A stretch of DNA of 64,000 nt from JAKLIH01 sp964618955 (GCA_964618955.1 CAZUBO010000001.1:1-64000); one strand, 5' to 3'; numbered from the stretch's first letter, positions 10,481 to 19,550 are shown. Numbers and translations are program-made. Notes: generated by a model from the letters alone, not told the origin.

Positions 10481-13108
10481 TTAGTCTTTTAAGCTATTGA
10501 TCTTCTTTTGAATTTGTTTCTCTTCTAGATCTTTTAAGAATTTCTTACCTTTTTCATTTTTGGTAACAAAAGCTCAAGTTGATCCAGTGATTAAAATGCT
10601 AAGACCAGTTACTAATATACCAGTCTCCATAGGGCCAGTAGATATTGTGGAAGCACCTAAAACAGAGGTATAGGTAATACTAGCGCTATCGCTTACAGTA
10701 CTAATACCATCAGCTTCAGTCTCAGCAGTATTGGTTATAGTATAGTAAGTTCCAGCTTGGTTAGCAATAGCTTGGAAAGTAATAATCTTTTTGTCTCCAG
10801 GTCTTAAAACACCAAGATTCAAACCTGTTGTTGCGATACCATCAACGTTAGCTATGTTATCAATCTTAGTGGTATTGATATAGTAGCTTAATGGAGCTGG
10901 TAATCTATCGATAACAGCAGTATTGTTGGCGTATCTGGAACTATGAATATTAGATACTAATAGATAGAATTCAATAACATCACCTTTCTTAGCCCTAATA
11001 ACCTTAGAGTAAGTTGAATCACCATTAGATAAGTTTCTACCTAACTTGGTAATTGTTAAGACTTTATCAGTTTGTTGGTCTAGAACGTTTAAGACTACGG
11101 AGTCAGAAACTGTTGAACCATTAGTACCAGTACAAGTTATAGTATAAGTAGTAGTACTTGATGGAGCTGTAGTTTCATTGCCATAAGTTGATTTAGAACC
11201 ACTTCAACCATTGGTTGCATAACAGGAGTTAATGCTATTTGAAGTTCAGGATAGAACAGCTGTTTGGCCTTTATATATAGTAGAAGGATAGACAGACAAA
11301 TCTACTGAAGGATTAGCGTCTCTAACTGTAACAACAACAGTATCAGTGGCAGAATTGTTTTCATTATAACAAGTAATAGTATAAGTAGTAGTATTATATG
11401 GGTTTACAGTTTCACTGCCATTGATTGGCTTTGAACCACTTCAACCATTTAAAGCTACACAATAAGTTGCATTTTGAGAAGTTCAAGATAGAACTGCTGT
11501 TTGACCACGATCAATGATTGATGGGCTAACATTTAAATCAACCGTAACTGTTTTCAAAGCACAAGCATTATTACAAGTAGCTAAATCAGTATATTGACCA
11601 GAGATGTCTAAAACACATTGGCCAGTTGATTTATTACAGGTATATTTAGTGGCTGGTTTTTGACAGCCATAAAAACATTCAGTGTAAGATGTGTATTGAC
11701 CAGTATTAGATACTGTACAAGCAAAAGTTGATAAGTTACATTCATATCTTGGAGTTGGATTTGTGGCTTGGCAGTCAGCAGCACAAGCATTATATGAATT
11801 AAATTCTCCAGTACTGGAAACGTTACAACTTGAAGTTGAACGATTACAAGTATACTTAGAATTATTTGCTGGTGCTTGGCAAACTTGAGAACAATCAGAA
11901 TATGAATTATATTCTCCATTTGAAGAAGCTGAACAACTATAGGTTGAAGTATTACAAGTAAATCTTGTAGGACGTTGTGGTGGCTGACAAGCAGACTCAC
12001 AGTCTCCATAAGAACTATATTCTCCGGAAGCAGATGCCGAACAACTGTAGGTAGAATAGTTACAAGCAAATCTTGTAGGTCTTGGTCCTGGTTGGCAAGC
12101 ATTAGCACAATCGGTATAGTTTGTAAACTCACCACTTGGAGATACTGAACAACTATAGGTTGAATAGTTACAAGCAAATCTTGGAGGTTGTGGAGTAGTT
12201 ACACAGCCATTTTTACAAGCAGTTAAATTAGAATATTCACCAATACTAGAGACTACGCATCTCATAGCTGGTCTTTCACAATCATATCTCTTGACTGGAT
12301 CAGGAATCTCATCCTTAGGATCAACAACAATAGAACATGAAGCGGATTTAGTAGCATTCTTATCATCAGTTACAGAAACATTAAATGTTTTTGTTCCAGA
12401 AGTTGTAAATGTTTTGTAAACAGTCTTAGAAGAACCATAGATATCACCACTTCAGATATAGGTATAAGGAGTCGTTCCACCAGAAACTTCAGCATAGACT
12501 TTTACTTCTTCGCCTACTTTACCTCTTGAAGGAGTAGTATAACAAGCTACAGTAATTGGGGTAGCTTCTTCCTCGACTGTAAAAGCACGAGTATTGCTAA
12601 CACCAATAGTTGGATTATTAGTATAGTTACCATTCTTGGTTTCAGCATAAACTCAAACTTTACAATATTTGTAATTAGATACTCAAGTAGGAATACTTCA
12701 TCTAATACTAGTAGTAGAACTTGAAGTTCAACCAATCTCATTATCATCGTTAGACATAGAAACTGAATTACTACAACCAAATCTTACTAAGTAAGCTCCA
12801 GGAGTAGCACCAGATTTTTCTCAAGTGACAGTAACAGTCTTGCCAGGAACTACATATCCCCCTTTAACGGGAGTAGTTCTAGCACTGGAACTGGTATCAG
12901 AATCAGTATAGCCATTAACGGTAATAGAATTAATAAAAGCAGTACAAGATCCAGTATTGTATGGATAAATATCTGGACAAGCACTAGCATTACCATTTTT
13001 ATCAGCAATAGTTAAGGCATCAGCAGAATTTCTACTAATGAAAGAAACGGCGCTGATAACAACGACCAAAAGAATAAATAATTTTTGATAAATATTTAAG
13101 TTTTTCAT
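10481..13108 (-). CDS. Large Cys-rich repeat surface protein with C-terminal membrane anchor
   Basis: An 875-residue protein read through many TGA codons. In order: signal peptide (about 1-31); an Ig-like segment; a PKD-like domain (about 190-265, GGTTPYTYIWSG); seven tandem Cys-rich modules of about 35 residues (CN-STYSCS-GEY-SY-DC-ACQ pattern); two Ig-like repeats sharing AVLSWTS, NGWSGSK and TTTYTITC; a DUF11-like domain; and a C-terminal transmembrane helix with a Lys-rich tail. This is an extracellular stalk or adhesin architecture common in Patescibacteria. The Cys-pair periodicity implies an oxidised, disulfide-bonded exterior. Two consensus promoters and a leader hairpin precede it. 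Confidence 0.8.
11557..12288 (-). repeat. Seven tandem Cys-rich modules inside the surface protein
   Basis: Units of about 105 bp encode C-x4-STYSC-x5-GEYxSYxDC-x2-ACQ-like modules with four Cys each. Third-codon bases differ between units, so the copies are old or selected at the protein level. Confidence 0.75.
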
Positions 13109-13120
13109 AGTATATTTTTT

Positions 13121-13144
13121 ATTCTTGGTAGTAAAACCAAGAAT
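13121..13144 (-). promoter_or_regulatory. 5' UTR hairpin of the surface-protein gene
   Basis: Perfect 9-bp stem ATTCTTGGT/ACCAAGAAT with a 6-nt loop, ending 12 bp before the ATG; no SD is present. It may control initiation or mRNA stability. Confidence 0.5.
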
Positions 13145-13167
13145 GCTTGTTAATTTGTTATGAATTT

Positions 13168-13196
13168 ATTATATCATTTTTATATATATTTGTCAA
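13168..13196 (-). promoter_or_regulatory. Proximal promoter of the surface-protein gene
   Basis: Minus strand TTGACA (13196-13191), 17 bp, TATAAT (13173-13168): exact consensus. Confidence 0.8.
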
Positions 13197-13216
13197 TTGA
13201 TACGATTTATTAATAA

Positions 13217-13243
13217 AAGTTGTTTTCGACCAAAAAACAACTT
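13217..13243 (-). promoter_or_regulatory. Hairpin between the two promoters (attenuator-like)
   Basis: Arms AAGTTGTTTT/AAAACAACTT with a 7-nt loop, then TTTTATTA on the minus strand. It would lie in the leader of the distal-promoter transcript only. Confidence 0.45.
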
Positions 13244-13280
13244 AAATCAGTATCAATTTCTATGATTTTTATATACTAAT

Positions 13281-13309
13281 ATTATAACATTAAATACTGT
13301 TTTTGTCAA
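13281..13309 (-). promoter_or_regulatory. Distal promoter of the surface-protein gene
   Basis: Minus strand TTGACA (13309-13304), 17 bp, TATAAT (13286-13281): exact consensus. Confidence 0.75.
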
Positions 13310-13325
13310 TAGATAACGAATTATC

Positions 13326-13334
13326 TGTGGATAA
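13326..13334 (-). other. DnaA-box-like 9-mer
   Basis: TTATCCACA on the minus strand is an exact match to the bacterial DnaA-box consensus. A near match, TTATCCACC, is at 14458-14466 on plus. Two isolated sites could be chance. Confidence 0.3.
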
Positions 13335-13341
13335 CTAAAAA

Positions 13342-13368
13342 GAGGCTAAAAAGATTACCTTATGCCTC
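13342..13368 (-). terminator. Terminator after the LmbE-like gene
   Basis: GAGGC/GCCTC stem with a long loop followed by TTTTT on the minus strand. Confidence 0.5.
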
Positions 13369-13398
13369 CTTCTATATATAGTATATAAAAATGGCAAA

Positions 13399-14229
13399 TT
13401 AATATTTGATATATAATTCATTACGTCGACAAAATGCTGGCAATAATTCTTTTAAAACTGGATAAGTAAGCTGGGATTTATATCCAAAAATAGTCTTACA
13501 TTTTAAATCTTCTTCGTCAGTAGTTAAAATTAGTTTTTGCCACTTCTAATTAAAACTAAGCAATGATAGTGGCGGAGTTAAATAACTATTTTTTAAATAT
13601 TTCATTGGCCGAGGGTAATAACTATAATGTACTAAATAGGAATAATTTTTAATATTAGTTTGGCGATTTAAAATATTCAAAACCACCTGCCCGATTATAC
13701 GGTGATCAATATGATGATCAAACACACTTGGATAAATTATGTAATTAGGACGAATGCCATAAAAAATATCTATAAAATCTTTTTCAATAACATCAGACCC
13801 TATAGTTGAAAGTTTTTTATTTGGCAAATTTAATAAGAAAACATTTTGAGCATTAATTTTATAATTATTAATACTATTAAAAAATTCAATGTATCTTTTA
13901 TTTTTTATTTTTCTATAATTGCTATCAGTAACAAGAATGATATATACCTTAGCTTGGTTTTTGATAGCCCGTTGAATTAGACCACCAGTAGCTAACGTTT
14001 CATCATCAGAATGAGGAGCAATGAAAACAACTTTTTCATCTTTTTGAGGAATATCAATATCACTTAGGATTGATATGGATTTTTGAGGTAAAACTTGAGT
14101 TTGTTGCAAAAAAGAAAAAATTAAAAATATTATTAATATAACAAAAACAATTAAGAATTTCTTCTTTTGAATAATAACCAATCTATCATTGGGATCAAGT
14201 TTGTTTTTTATATAGTGTTTTATATTCAT
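13399..14229 (-). pseudogene. LmbE/PIG-L-family deacetylase interrupted by an in-frame TAG
   Basis: The frame from 14229 encodes an N-terminal transmembrane segment (about 25-45) and a PIG-L/LmbE domain. Its zinc motif is APHSDDE (about 72) and the later His motif is VFDHHIDHR (about 168). The TAG at 13546-13548 stops it after 227 residues. The same frame then continues for 48 more codons (KWQKLILTTDEEDLKCKTIFGYKSQ...), matching the usual C-terminal helix with K-x-FGYKSQ, to TAA at 13399. So the gene is a recent nonsense pseudogene, a slightly truncated active enzyme, or carries a sequence error. Family members deacetylate GlcNAc-type substrates. Confidence 0.7.
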
Positions 14230-14246
14230 AGTATATTATTATAATG

Positions 14247-14317
14247 TGGAGATGCGGAGAATCGAACTCCGGACTGGTCATTGCGAACGACCTATTATAC
14301 CACTTAATTACACCCCC
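14247..14317 (-). tRNA. tRNA-Ala(CGC)
   Basis: Anticodon loop TTCGCAA (anticodon CGC). The acceptor GGGGGTG/CATCTCC carries the G3:U70 alanine identity pair; T-loop TTCGATT. Promoter TTACAT-16-TATAAT just upstream. No CCA. Confidence 0.9.
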
Positions 14318-14370
14318 CTCGCAATATGTTAATTATATCAGAGAAACGTTTTAATGTAAAATAAAAAAAA

Positions 14371-14400
14371 CCTCCGACCTGCACGATCATATCAGGATTT
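14371..14400 (-). terminator. Possible terminator after the 77-residue small gene
   Basis: Imperfect hairpin containing CCTG/CAGG, followed on the minus strand by GGAGG and eight T. Weak stem. Confidence 0.3.
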
Positions 14401-14413
14401 TTTGTTAACAAGA

Positions 14414-14647
14414 TTAAAGACATTTAATAAATCTTTTATCTTGTTCCTCGCATGTTCTTATCCACCCGAAGTCAATAATTCGCCTAACAATTAATTCTAA
14501 TAATTTGTTATTGACCGATATATATCTCTTTGACAATGAACGTCCGCCAATTAATCTTTCAAGAGATATACTTGTCTTACTCGTCACCAGTTCTTTTTTC
14601 CTAAACGTAAATGTTAATCATATTCTTCTTAATAATATTTTGATCAT
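14414..14647 (-). CDS. Small basic protein of unknown function
   Basis: A 77-residue frame with a strong ribosome site (GAGGAG, 5 nt before ATG), unlike the SD-less housekeeping genes. It starts MIKILLRRIWLTFTFRKK and ends EEQDKRFIKCL; it has one TGA-Trp and one TGG-Trp and about 20 Lys/Arg. It matches no family I recognise. A TATAAT lies about 10 bp before the SD without a clear -35. It is the first gene left of the palindrome array and the two hairpins, so control by a factor bound there is possible. Codons such as CGT, CGA, AGG and GGG are rarer in neighbouring genes. Confidence 0.5.
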
Positions 14648-14699
14648 TACTCTCCTCTATATTATAATAAGGCCTTAATGTTATGTTATATAACTTTAC

Positions 14700-14727
14700 G
14701 GCGACAATTGCAAAAGCAATTATCGCC
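14700..14727. repeat. Hairpin 1 next to the palindrome array
   Basis: GGCGACAATTGC/GCAATTATCGCC around AAAA, one mismatch. No T-run on either side, so not a simple terminator. Confidence 0.7.
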
Positions 14728-14728
14728 A

Positions 14729-14765
14729 ATCAAAGATATGATTGCTTTGCAATCATATCTTTGAT
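14729..14765. repeat. Hairpin 2: perfect 17-bp stem
   Basis: ATCAAAGATATGATTGC and its exact complement around a 3-nt loop, one base after hairpin 1. Moderately T-rich on both sides; purpose unknown. Confidence 0.75.
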
Positions 14766-14788
14766 TTAAAAGTCTTCTCATTCATCAC

Positions 14789-15227
14789 CGTGTCGCAAAA
14801 TATTCAGAAACAAAAGTGCGTGACACTTTATATAGCGTGTCGCAAAATAATGCGTGACAAGTGAAAATGTCACGCGCGTGACACTTTGACTACGTTTTTC
14901 GACTTTTAAATATAAAATCACAGTGCGAAATGTCACGCGCGTGACATTTCAATAACTTTATTAGCTTGATCATATTGTAAATTGTCACGCGCGTGACAAT
15001 TTGATATAACCTTTAATCCTTAATAATTAATAATTTACATTAGAATCAAAACAATAAACCATATAACAAGTTCAATCTTATTGAATTGTCACGCGCGTGA
15101 CAATTCAATAATCTATTTTTATATGAATAATAAAGAAATGTCACGCGCGTGACATTTCACAAACATGATTTATTGGCGATATTGTAAAGTGTCACGCGCG
15201 TGACATTTAAAATGCCGTGTCGCAAAA
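14789..15227. repeat. Helically phased array of the 16-bp palindrome TGTCACGCGCGTGACA
   Basis: Six exact copies at 14868, 14931, 14983, 15087, 15139 and 15190 (start positions). Several extend to 24-28-bp perfect palindromes with AAA/TTT-rich flanks. Centre spacings are 63, 52, 104, 52 and 51 bp, close to 6, 5, 10, 5 and 5 helical turns. Two shortened copies, in which six bases are missing from the middle (GTG-CGTGAC), lie at about 14817 and 14851. The array is bracketed by direct repeats of TGTCGCAAAA at 14791, 14838 and 15218. No ORF runs through it. GC-rich palindromes in AT-rich DNA point to a multi-copy protein-binding locus (centromere, origin or operator). Confidence 0.85.
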
Positions 15228-15260
15228 GGAAATTAATTAATACGTTAATCATATAAAATA

Positions 15261-15295
15261 AAAAGGGGGGAACACTTTTTGTTTATCCTCCTTTT
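15261..15295 (-). terminator. Terminator after the 31-residue small gene
   Basis: On the minus strand AAAAGGAGG pairs with CCCCCCTTTT across a 16-nt loop, then TTTTTATTTT. Confidence 0.6.
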
Positions 15296-15300
15296 ATATT

Positions 15301-15396
15301 TTATCTGATAGTATTGGTTACCATCAGAATGTATGTTACATACGCGAGCATAGCCACTACAACTATGCACACTACTGTGTTTATAAACTTTTCCAT
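15301..15396 (-). CDS. Very small single-pass membrane protein
   Basis: A 31-residue frame MEKFINTVVCIVVVAMLAY... containing one hydrophobic helix (about 5-26) and ending TNTIR. An exact TTGACA-17-TATAAT promoter, an AAGGAG ribosome site 6 nt before ATG and a terminator after the stop make a complete transcription unit, which is the main support for the call. No family recognised. It flanks the palindrome array on the right. Confidence 0.55.
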   Translation of the reverse strand: MEKFINTVVCIVVVAMLAYVTYILMVTNTIR

Positions 15397-15429
15397 TCTT
15401 TTCTCCTTTTTTGAATAATTCTATTTGTA

Positions 15430-15458
15430 ATTATAACATTATATAGCATATTTGTCAA
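15430..15458 (-). promoter_or_regulatory. Promoter of the 31-residue small gene
   Basis: Minus strand TTGACA (15458-15453), 17 bp, TATAAT (15435-15430). Confidence 0.8.
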
Positions 15459-15545
15459 TATTGTGATTTTTGATATAATTAAATATACCCTATCGTTATT
15501 TTTTAAATTATTTGATATAATACCATTAATCAATAAATACAAAAT

Positions 15546-16523
15546 ATGAAAAACAAAATTCCAAAAGTTGTTGTGATCGGTGGTGGTACGGGGGTATTCA
15601 ACACTTTGATGGCTTTAAAAGAATATCCAGTTGAATTGATAGCTATAGTGTCCATAGCTGATGATGGCGGATCATCTGGAGTATTACGTGAAGAGTTTGG
15701 TATATTGCCTCCGGGCGATATAAGAAGAGCGCTTGTTGCTTTAGCTCCGGAATCAGCTAAAAAATTAACTGAACTTTTTAATTATAGATTTGAGAATGGA
15801 TCTGGGTTAAAAGGTCATAGTTTTGGAAATTTATTTATAACCGCATTGACCGAAATAACAAATGATTTTAATAAAGCAGTTAATGAGGCTGGAAAAATTT
15901 TAAATATCAAAGGAAAGGTAATTCCGGTTTCTTCATCTCAATGCAGATTGATTGCGGAATTACAAAACGGAATGTTTGTGTTTGGCGAAACTAATATTGA
16001 TATACCAAAGAATAAAGAAAAAAATGTGGCGATTAAAAATATATTTTTAAATACTGTTGTTAAAGCAAATCCAACAGCCTTAAAAGAAATTATAAATGCA
16101 GACTATATTATAGTTGGACCAGGAGACTTATATACTAGTATTGTACCAAACTTTTTGATCCAAGGGATTAAGGAAGCTTTCGAGAAATCAAAGGCTCAAA
16201 AAATATATGTATGTAATATTGTTACAAAATTTTCTGAAACTAATGGTTTTAAAGCAATTGATTTTCTGAAAATATTAGAAAAGTATGTTTGTAAGAATTG
16301 CTTTAACCATATTATATTAAATGACTACAAAAAGATTCCTAAAAGATTGATGGATCTATATAGAAAGGAAAGAAAGCAATCAGTTAAATTTGTTTTGAGT
16401 GACTTTAAGAAATACAAGAATCTAAATGTTGTTGTCAATGATTTAACCCGAAAGAATACTTTATTAAGACATGATACCAAGAGGTTAGGGGAAGTTATTT
16501 GAAAGATTATAAGCTCCGATTAA
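15546..16523 (+). CDS. yvcK: YvcK/CofD-like protein (gluconeogenesis factor family)
   Basis: A 325-residue CofD-fold protein. VVVIGGGTGVFNTL at 8-21 is the nucleotide-binding loop. SIADDGGSSGVLREEFG (about 37-53) and PPGDIRRALVAL are family signatures, as are GHSFGNLF and GPGDLYTSI. In Firmicutes YvcK binds UDP-GlcNAc and regulates wall synthesis, so a role in envelope control is plausible. A TGA seven codons before the TAA stop adds WKIISSD. It opens the plus-strand block right of the palindrome array and has no SD. Confidence 0.88.
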
Positions 16524-16528
16524 ACTGC

Positions 16529-16557
16529 TTGACATAATACAAATAAAGGTGTATAAT
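16529..16557 (+). promoter_or_regulatory. Promoter of the CAP-protein/sortase unit
   Basis: TTGACA, 17 bp, TATAAT: exact consensus, with the start codon 25 bp after the -10. Confidence 0.85.
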
Positions 16558-16582
16558 ATAATTATAAAATTAATTCAAAAAT

Positions 16583-17653
16583 ATGACCAAATTATTAAAG
16601 AAATATTTGACATTTAATAAAGAGAATCATTACCAACCAATCCAAACTTCTAAGTTAATGGTTAGTATTTTTGTATTATTGTTAATATTTAATATTGGTT
16701 TTAATTTTTTGAATTGCTATTTGATAAAACAGAATAGTTTAACTGCCAATTTAAATACTATTAATATCATATCTGAAATTAATAAAATTAGAGTTGCTAA
16801 TGGGCTACAACCTTTGGCTGAAAATCCAAAATTGAATATTGCGGCTTTGCTGAAGGCTCAGGATATGATTGATAATGATTATTTCAATCATTATAGTCCT
16901 AGTGGCAAAACTCCGTGAGATTGATTCTCAGCAGCTAAATACAATTATAAATATGCTGGGGAGAATTTGGCTTTGAATTTTTGAGACGACAAGGATGCAG
17001 TTCAAGCTTGATTGGATTCTCCAACTCATAAAGAGAATATATTAAATCCTAATTTTAAAGAAACGGGGTTGGCAATTTTGAGTGGTACAACATCAACAAC
17101 TAAAGAGAATCGAACAGTAGTAGTACAAATGTTTGGTACTGAAAAAAATATTAATACTACAACTGTTAAAGTTCCAATTAAGAATATAGTTACTACTACC
17201 ACTACTAAAGTGATCCGAACAACTACAACAACAAAATTAACCACTACAACTGTTACTGAACCAATGGTGGAAGAAGTAAAAATTGTTAATACGACCGTTG
17301 ATAATACTGCTAAAGATAATACAAAAGTGGAAGATAGAACTTTGCTTAAAAATATAGAAGTGACAATCTACAATCAAGGCGAAGAGAAGAATAAGACTTT
17401 AGCCTTAGGGGTTAGCGCTTTGAAGGGAACTATAAGTACTAAAACTACCAGAACTATTAATAATAGTTTAGGGATGGGGTTACTATTTTTAGGAATCTTT
17501 GGTATAATGAATATATCTTCCCAAAACAATTTAACTTTTGGCTTTAGGAAAAATTTATTAATTAGAAACTCTTTGGTTCTAATTATTGGTTTGGGATTTT
17601 TGTTAAATAATCTAGGAGTTCTTATTGTTAAAATTAGAATACCTACTATATAA
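16583..17653 (+). CDS. CAP/SCP-domain secreted protein with Thr-rich stalk
   Basis: A 356-residue protein: N-terminal membrane segment (about 28-50), CAP domain (about 60-190) with INKIRVANGLQPL, HYSPSGKTPW, AGENLAL and SPTHKENILNP. A Thr-rich linker follows (TTTTTK repeats, about 205-235), and two C-terminal hydrophobic helices. Four TGA codons in the CAP domain are Trp (TPWDWF, NFWDD, QAWLD), positions often aromatic in the family. CAP proteins are exported and act on or at the envelope. The sortase gene follows 4 bp later, suggesting co-expression, but I see no LPxTG motif. Confidence 0.82.
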
Positions 17654-17657
17654 TACT

Positions 17658-18392
17658 ATGAAAAACTTTATTCTTAATTTAAAAAGATTTTTAATTGTTT
17701 TTTCAGTTTGTTTTACATTACTGTTTGCTTTGTTTTCAATTGATGCGATTTATTCAATAGCAAAGTATAAGGTCAAACACTGAAGAACTACTTTTTTAAA
17801 CAATCTCAAACGACCGATTAGTTTTCAAATTAATCCACAACAAATTAAAAGCTTTTCGGATAGCTTGAAAGAGATCCCAACTAAATTAGGAATAACTCAA
17901 TCTATAAGATTTAGAGAACCTTTGCCAATTGTGCCAAATGAAGCTTTGACTCAAAACTTATTAGTATTACCAAAATTTGATATTACCGCTCCGATTGGAA
18001 CAGTTAATTCCGAGAATAAAAAAGAGATATATGCGACTTTGAAAAAAGGAGTTATTGTATACCCAACTACCAGCTTACCTGGTGGTGAATATTCTATTAT
18101 ATTAGGCCATAGCTCAAGATACCCTTGAGAACCTGGGAAATACAAAGCAGTGTTTTCTTTACTAAATGAATTGACTGTTGGGGACAGAATTAATGTATTT
18201 TGAAATCAAAAAGCTTTGGTGTACGAAGTTGTTGATAAGAAGATATTCTTACCTTATCCTAAGGGAGAAAGCTATACCGAGAATATCTTTCCACCAAATA
18301 GCAATGAAAAGACATTAATATTGCAAAGTTGCTGACCAGTGGGAGTAGATTACAAGAGAATAGCCGTTAAAACAAAATTGATAAATTGATAA
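17658..18392 (+). CDS. Sortase (class D/E-like transpeptidase)
   Basis: A 244-residue membrane-anchored sortase: N-terminal helix (12-32), then the beta-barrel with catalytic His151 (ILGHSS), Cys225 (LQSCWP) and Arg234 (YKRIAV). The Trp after the catalytic Cys is TGA-coded. It anchors surface proteins or builds pili; the substrate motif is not evident here. It ends TGA-TAA, where only TAA can be the stop because TGA = Trp. A strong terminator follows. Confidence 0.85.
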
Positions 18393-18420
18393 AACACCCT
18401 GACATATGCCAGGGTGTTTT
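18391..18420 (+). terminator. Terminator after the sortase gene
   Basis: AAAACACCCTG/CAGGGTGTTTT stem with a short loop, then TGATT; nearly symmetric, so it may also isolate the minus-strand tRNA-Ile. Confidence 0.8.
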
Positions 18421-18423
18421 GAT

Positions 18424-18498
18424 TGGTGGATGTGGGAGGGATCGAACCTCCGACCTCTGTCTTATCAGGACAGCGTTCTACCACTGAACTACACATCC
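18424..18498 (-). tRNA. tRNA-Ile(GAU)
   Basis: Anticodon loop CTGATAA (anticodon GAU), acceptor GGATGTG/CACATCC, discriminator A followed by encoded CCA: the only tRNA in the window with a genomic CCA. Promoter TGGACA-17-TAATAT upstream. Confidence 0.93.
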
Positions 18499-18558
18499 AA
18501 GATTTCTAAAAAATATTATCATATTTTTTGCTAGTTGTCCATATCTAAGAGTAGTAGC

Positions 18559-18777
18559 TTAGGGTTGAAGAGGTAACTTTGCTCTTAACTCTTTGAGGTT
18601 ATCTATATTGAATGTTTTTTGGACTTGAGTATTTCTTTTGTTTTCAATTAAGACTTTTTCAACATTTTTAAAAATGAAAGTTAGACGATTAGAAATAATG
18701 AATATAAAAATACCAAAAAGCATCAAAGAGATTACAATGTAGGGATTAATTTTTATGGACTTATTTTTTGAGTTCAT
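18559..18777 (-). CDS. Small membrane protein downstream of the PilO-like gene
   Basis: 72 residues with one transmembrane helix (about 13-31), a basic cytosolic N-terminus and a short extracellular tail. Its start overlaps the end of the PilO-like gene by 17 bp, implying translational coupling. It is probably an accessory component of the same type IV pilus machine, but no family signature is visible. Confidence 0.6.
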   Translation of the reverse strand: MNSKNKSIKINPYIVISLMLFGIFIFIISNRLTFIFKNVEKVLIENKRNTQVQKTFNIDNLKELRAKLPLQP

Positions 18778-19483
18778 CTTGGTTAAGATTTAAGTTTTCT
18801 TTAAGATAGATTCTGCCCCAGACATTAACTTTGAAAATATCAGTTGGTTTGGTAGTAGCAACTTTTTTAACAATTTTGGCTTTAGTGGTACTAGTAGAAC
18901 CACTGTTAACATTCTCTAGATTTTCTTCCAAAACTTCGGCAACGGCTTTGGGAATGTTTTTCTCAAACGTGACTTGATCAAAAGTAACAAAGATTGGTAG
19001 AGAATTTATTTCTTTGACAGTCTTGATAATTCTGTCAAAGGAACCAGACATTGAGAGGGTAAAACCATAGCTAGCCTGTTCTTTATCTTTAGCAGAATTT
19101 AAAGTTAACATACTCAAAAGAGGATCCACTTTATTTCTAAGACCAATGTCAACAATCTGTTTTTTGACTTTGGAAAGATCTTTGAAATCAACTAAGCGAT
19201 TCTTATATAATTCAAAATCACTCTCGACAAGACGATTTTCTTTTTCTAGTTTGGCAATATATTCCATAAGAGTATTGGCACTGGCTTGGTTATCTTTAAA
19301 GGTAGAGATTAATGTACCGGAAGATTCTATTTGCTTACTAAATTTCGAAACATAAATATTGCTAATAATAAGTATTAGAAGATTGATAACAATATAAATT
19401 GTTAAATTTCTTTGAAAAGGGGTAATGGGTTTTATTCCAAAGGGAGCGGCTTTTTTGATGGTGATTATATTTTTATTATCCAT
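18761..19483 (-). CDS. pilO: PilO-like type IV pilus inner-membrane protein
   Basis: A 240-residue bitopic protein: cytosolic N-terminus, one transmembrane helix (about 28-48), a coiled coil (about 50-110), then a ferredoxin-like domain with SYGFTLSMSGSFDRIIKTVKE and LPIFVTFDQVTFEK. A Thr/Lys linker precedes FKVNVWGRIYL. This is the PilO/GspM layout, which links the inner-membrane platform to the pilus assembly complex. PilM, PilN and the ATPases are not in this window. A type IV pilus fits with the competence gene dprA divergently next door. Confidence 0.65.
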   Translation of the reverse strand: MDNKNIITIKKAAPFGIKPITPFQRNLTIYIVINLLILIISNIYVSKFSKQIESSGTLISTFKDNQASANTLMEYIAKLEKENRLVESDFELYKNRLVDFKDLSKVKKQIVDIGLRNKVDPLLSMLTLNSAKDKEQASYGFTLSMSGSFDRIIKTVKEINSLPIFVTFDQVTFEKNIPKAVAEVLEENLENVNSGSTSTTKAKIVKKVATTKPTDIFKVNVWGRIYLKENLNLNQDELKK

Positions 19484-19550
19484 GGTATTTTTTGAAAAAA
19501 ATGATATACTTTTATTAATGATATTATAACAAACTTTTTAAAAAATTACA

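Noticed and set aside
14789..15227. CRISPR array
   Set aside because: Regular spacing near 52 bp is CRISPR-like, but the repeat is a perfect palindrome with symmetric AT flanks, spacers vary from 35 to 88 bp, one site is missing from the lattice, and no cas gene is present.
14789..15227. Known matS or parS sites
   Set aside because: matS has GTGAC...GTCAC arms in the opposite order, and the parS core is TTTCACGTGAAA; neither matches TGTCACGCGCGTGACA.
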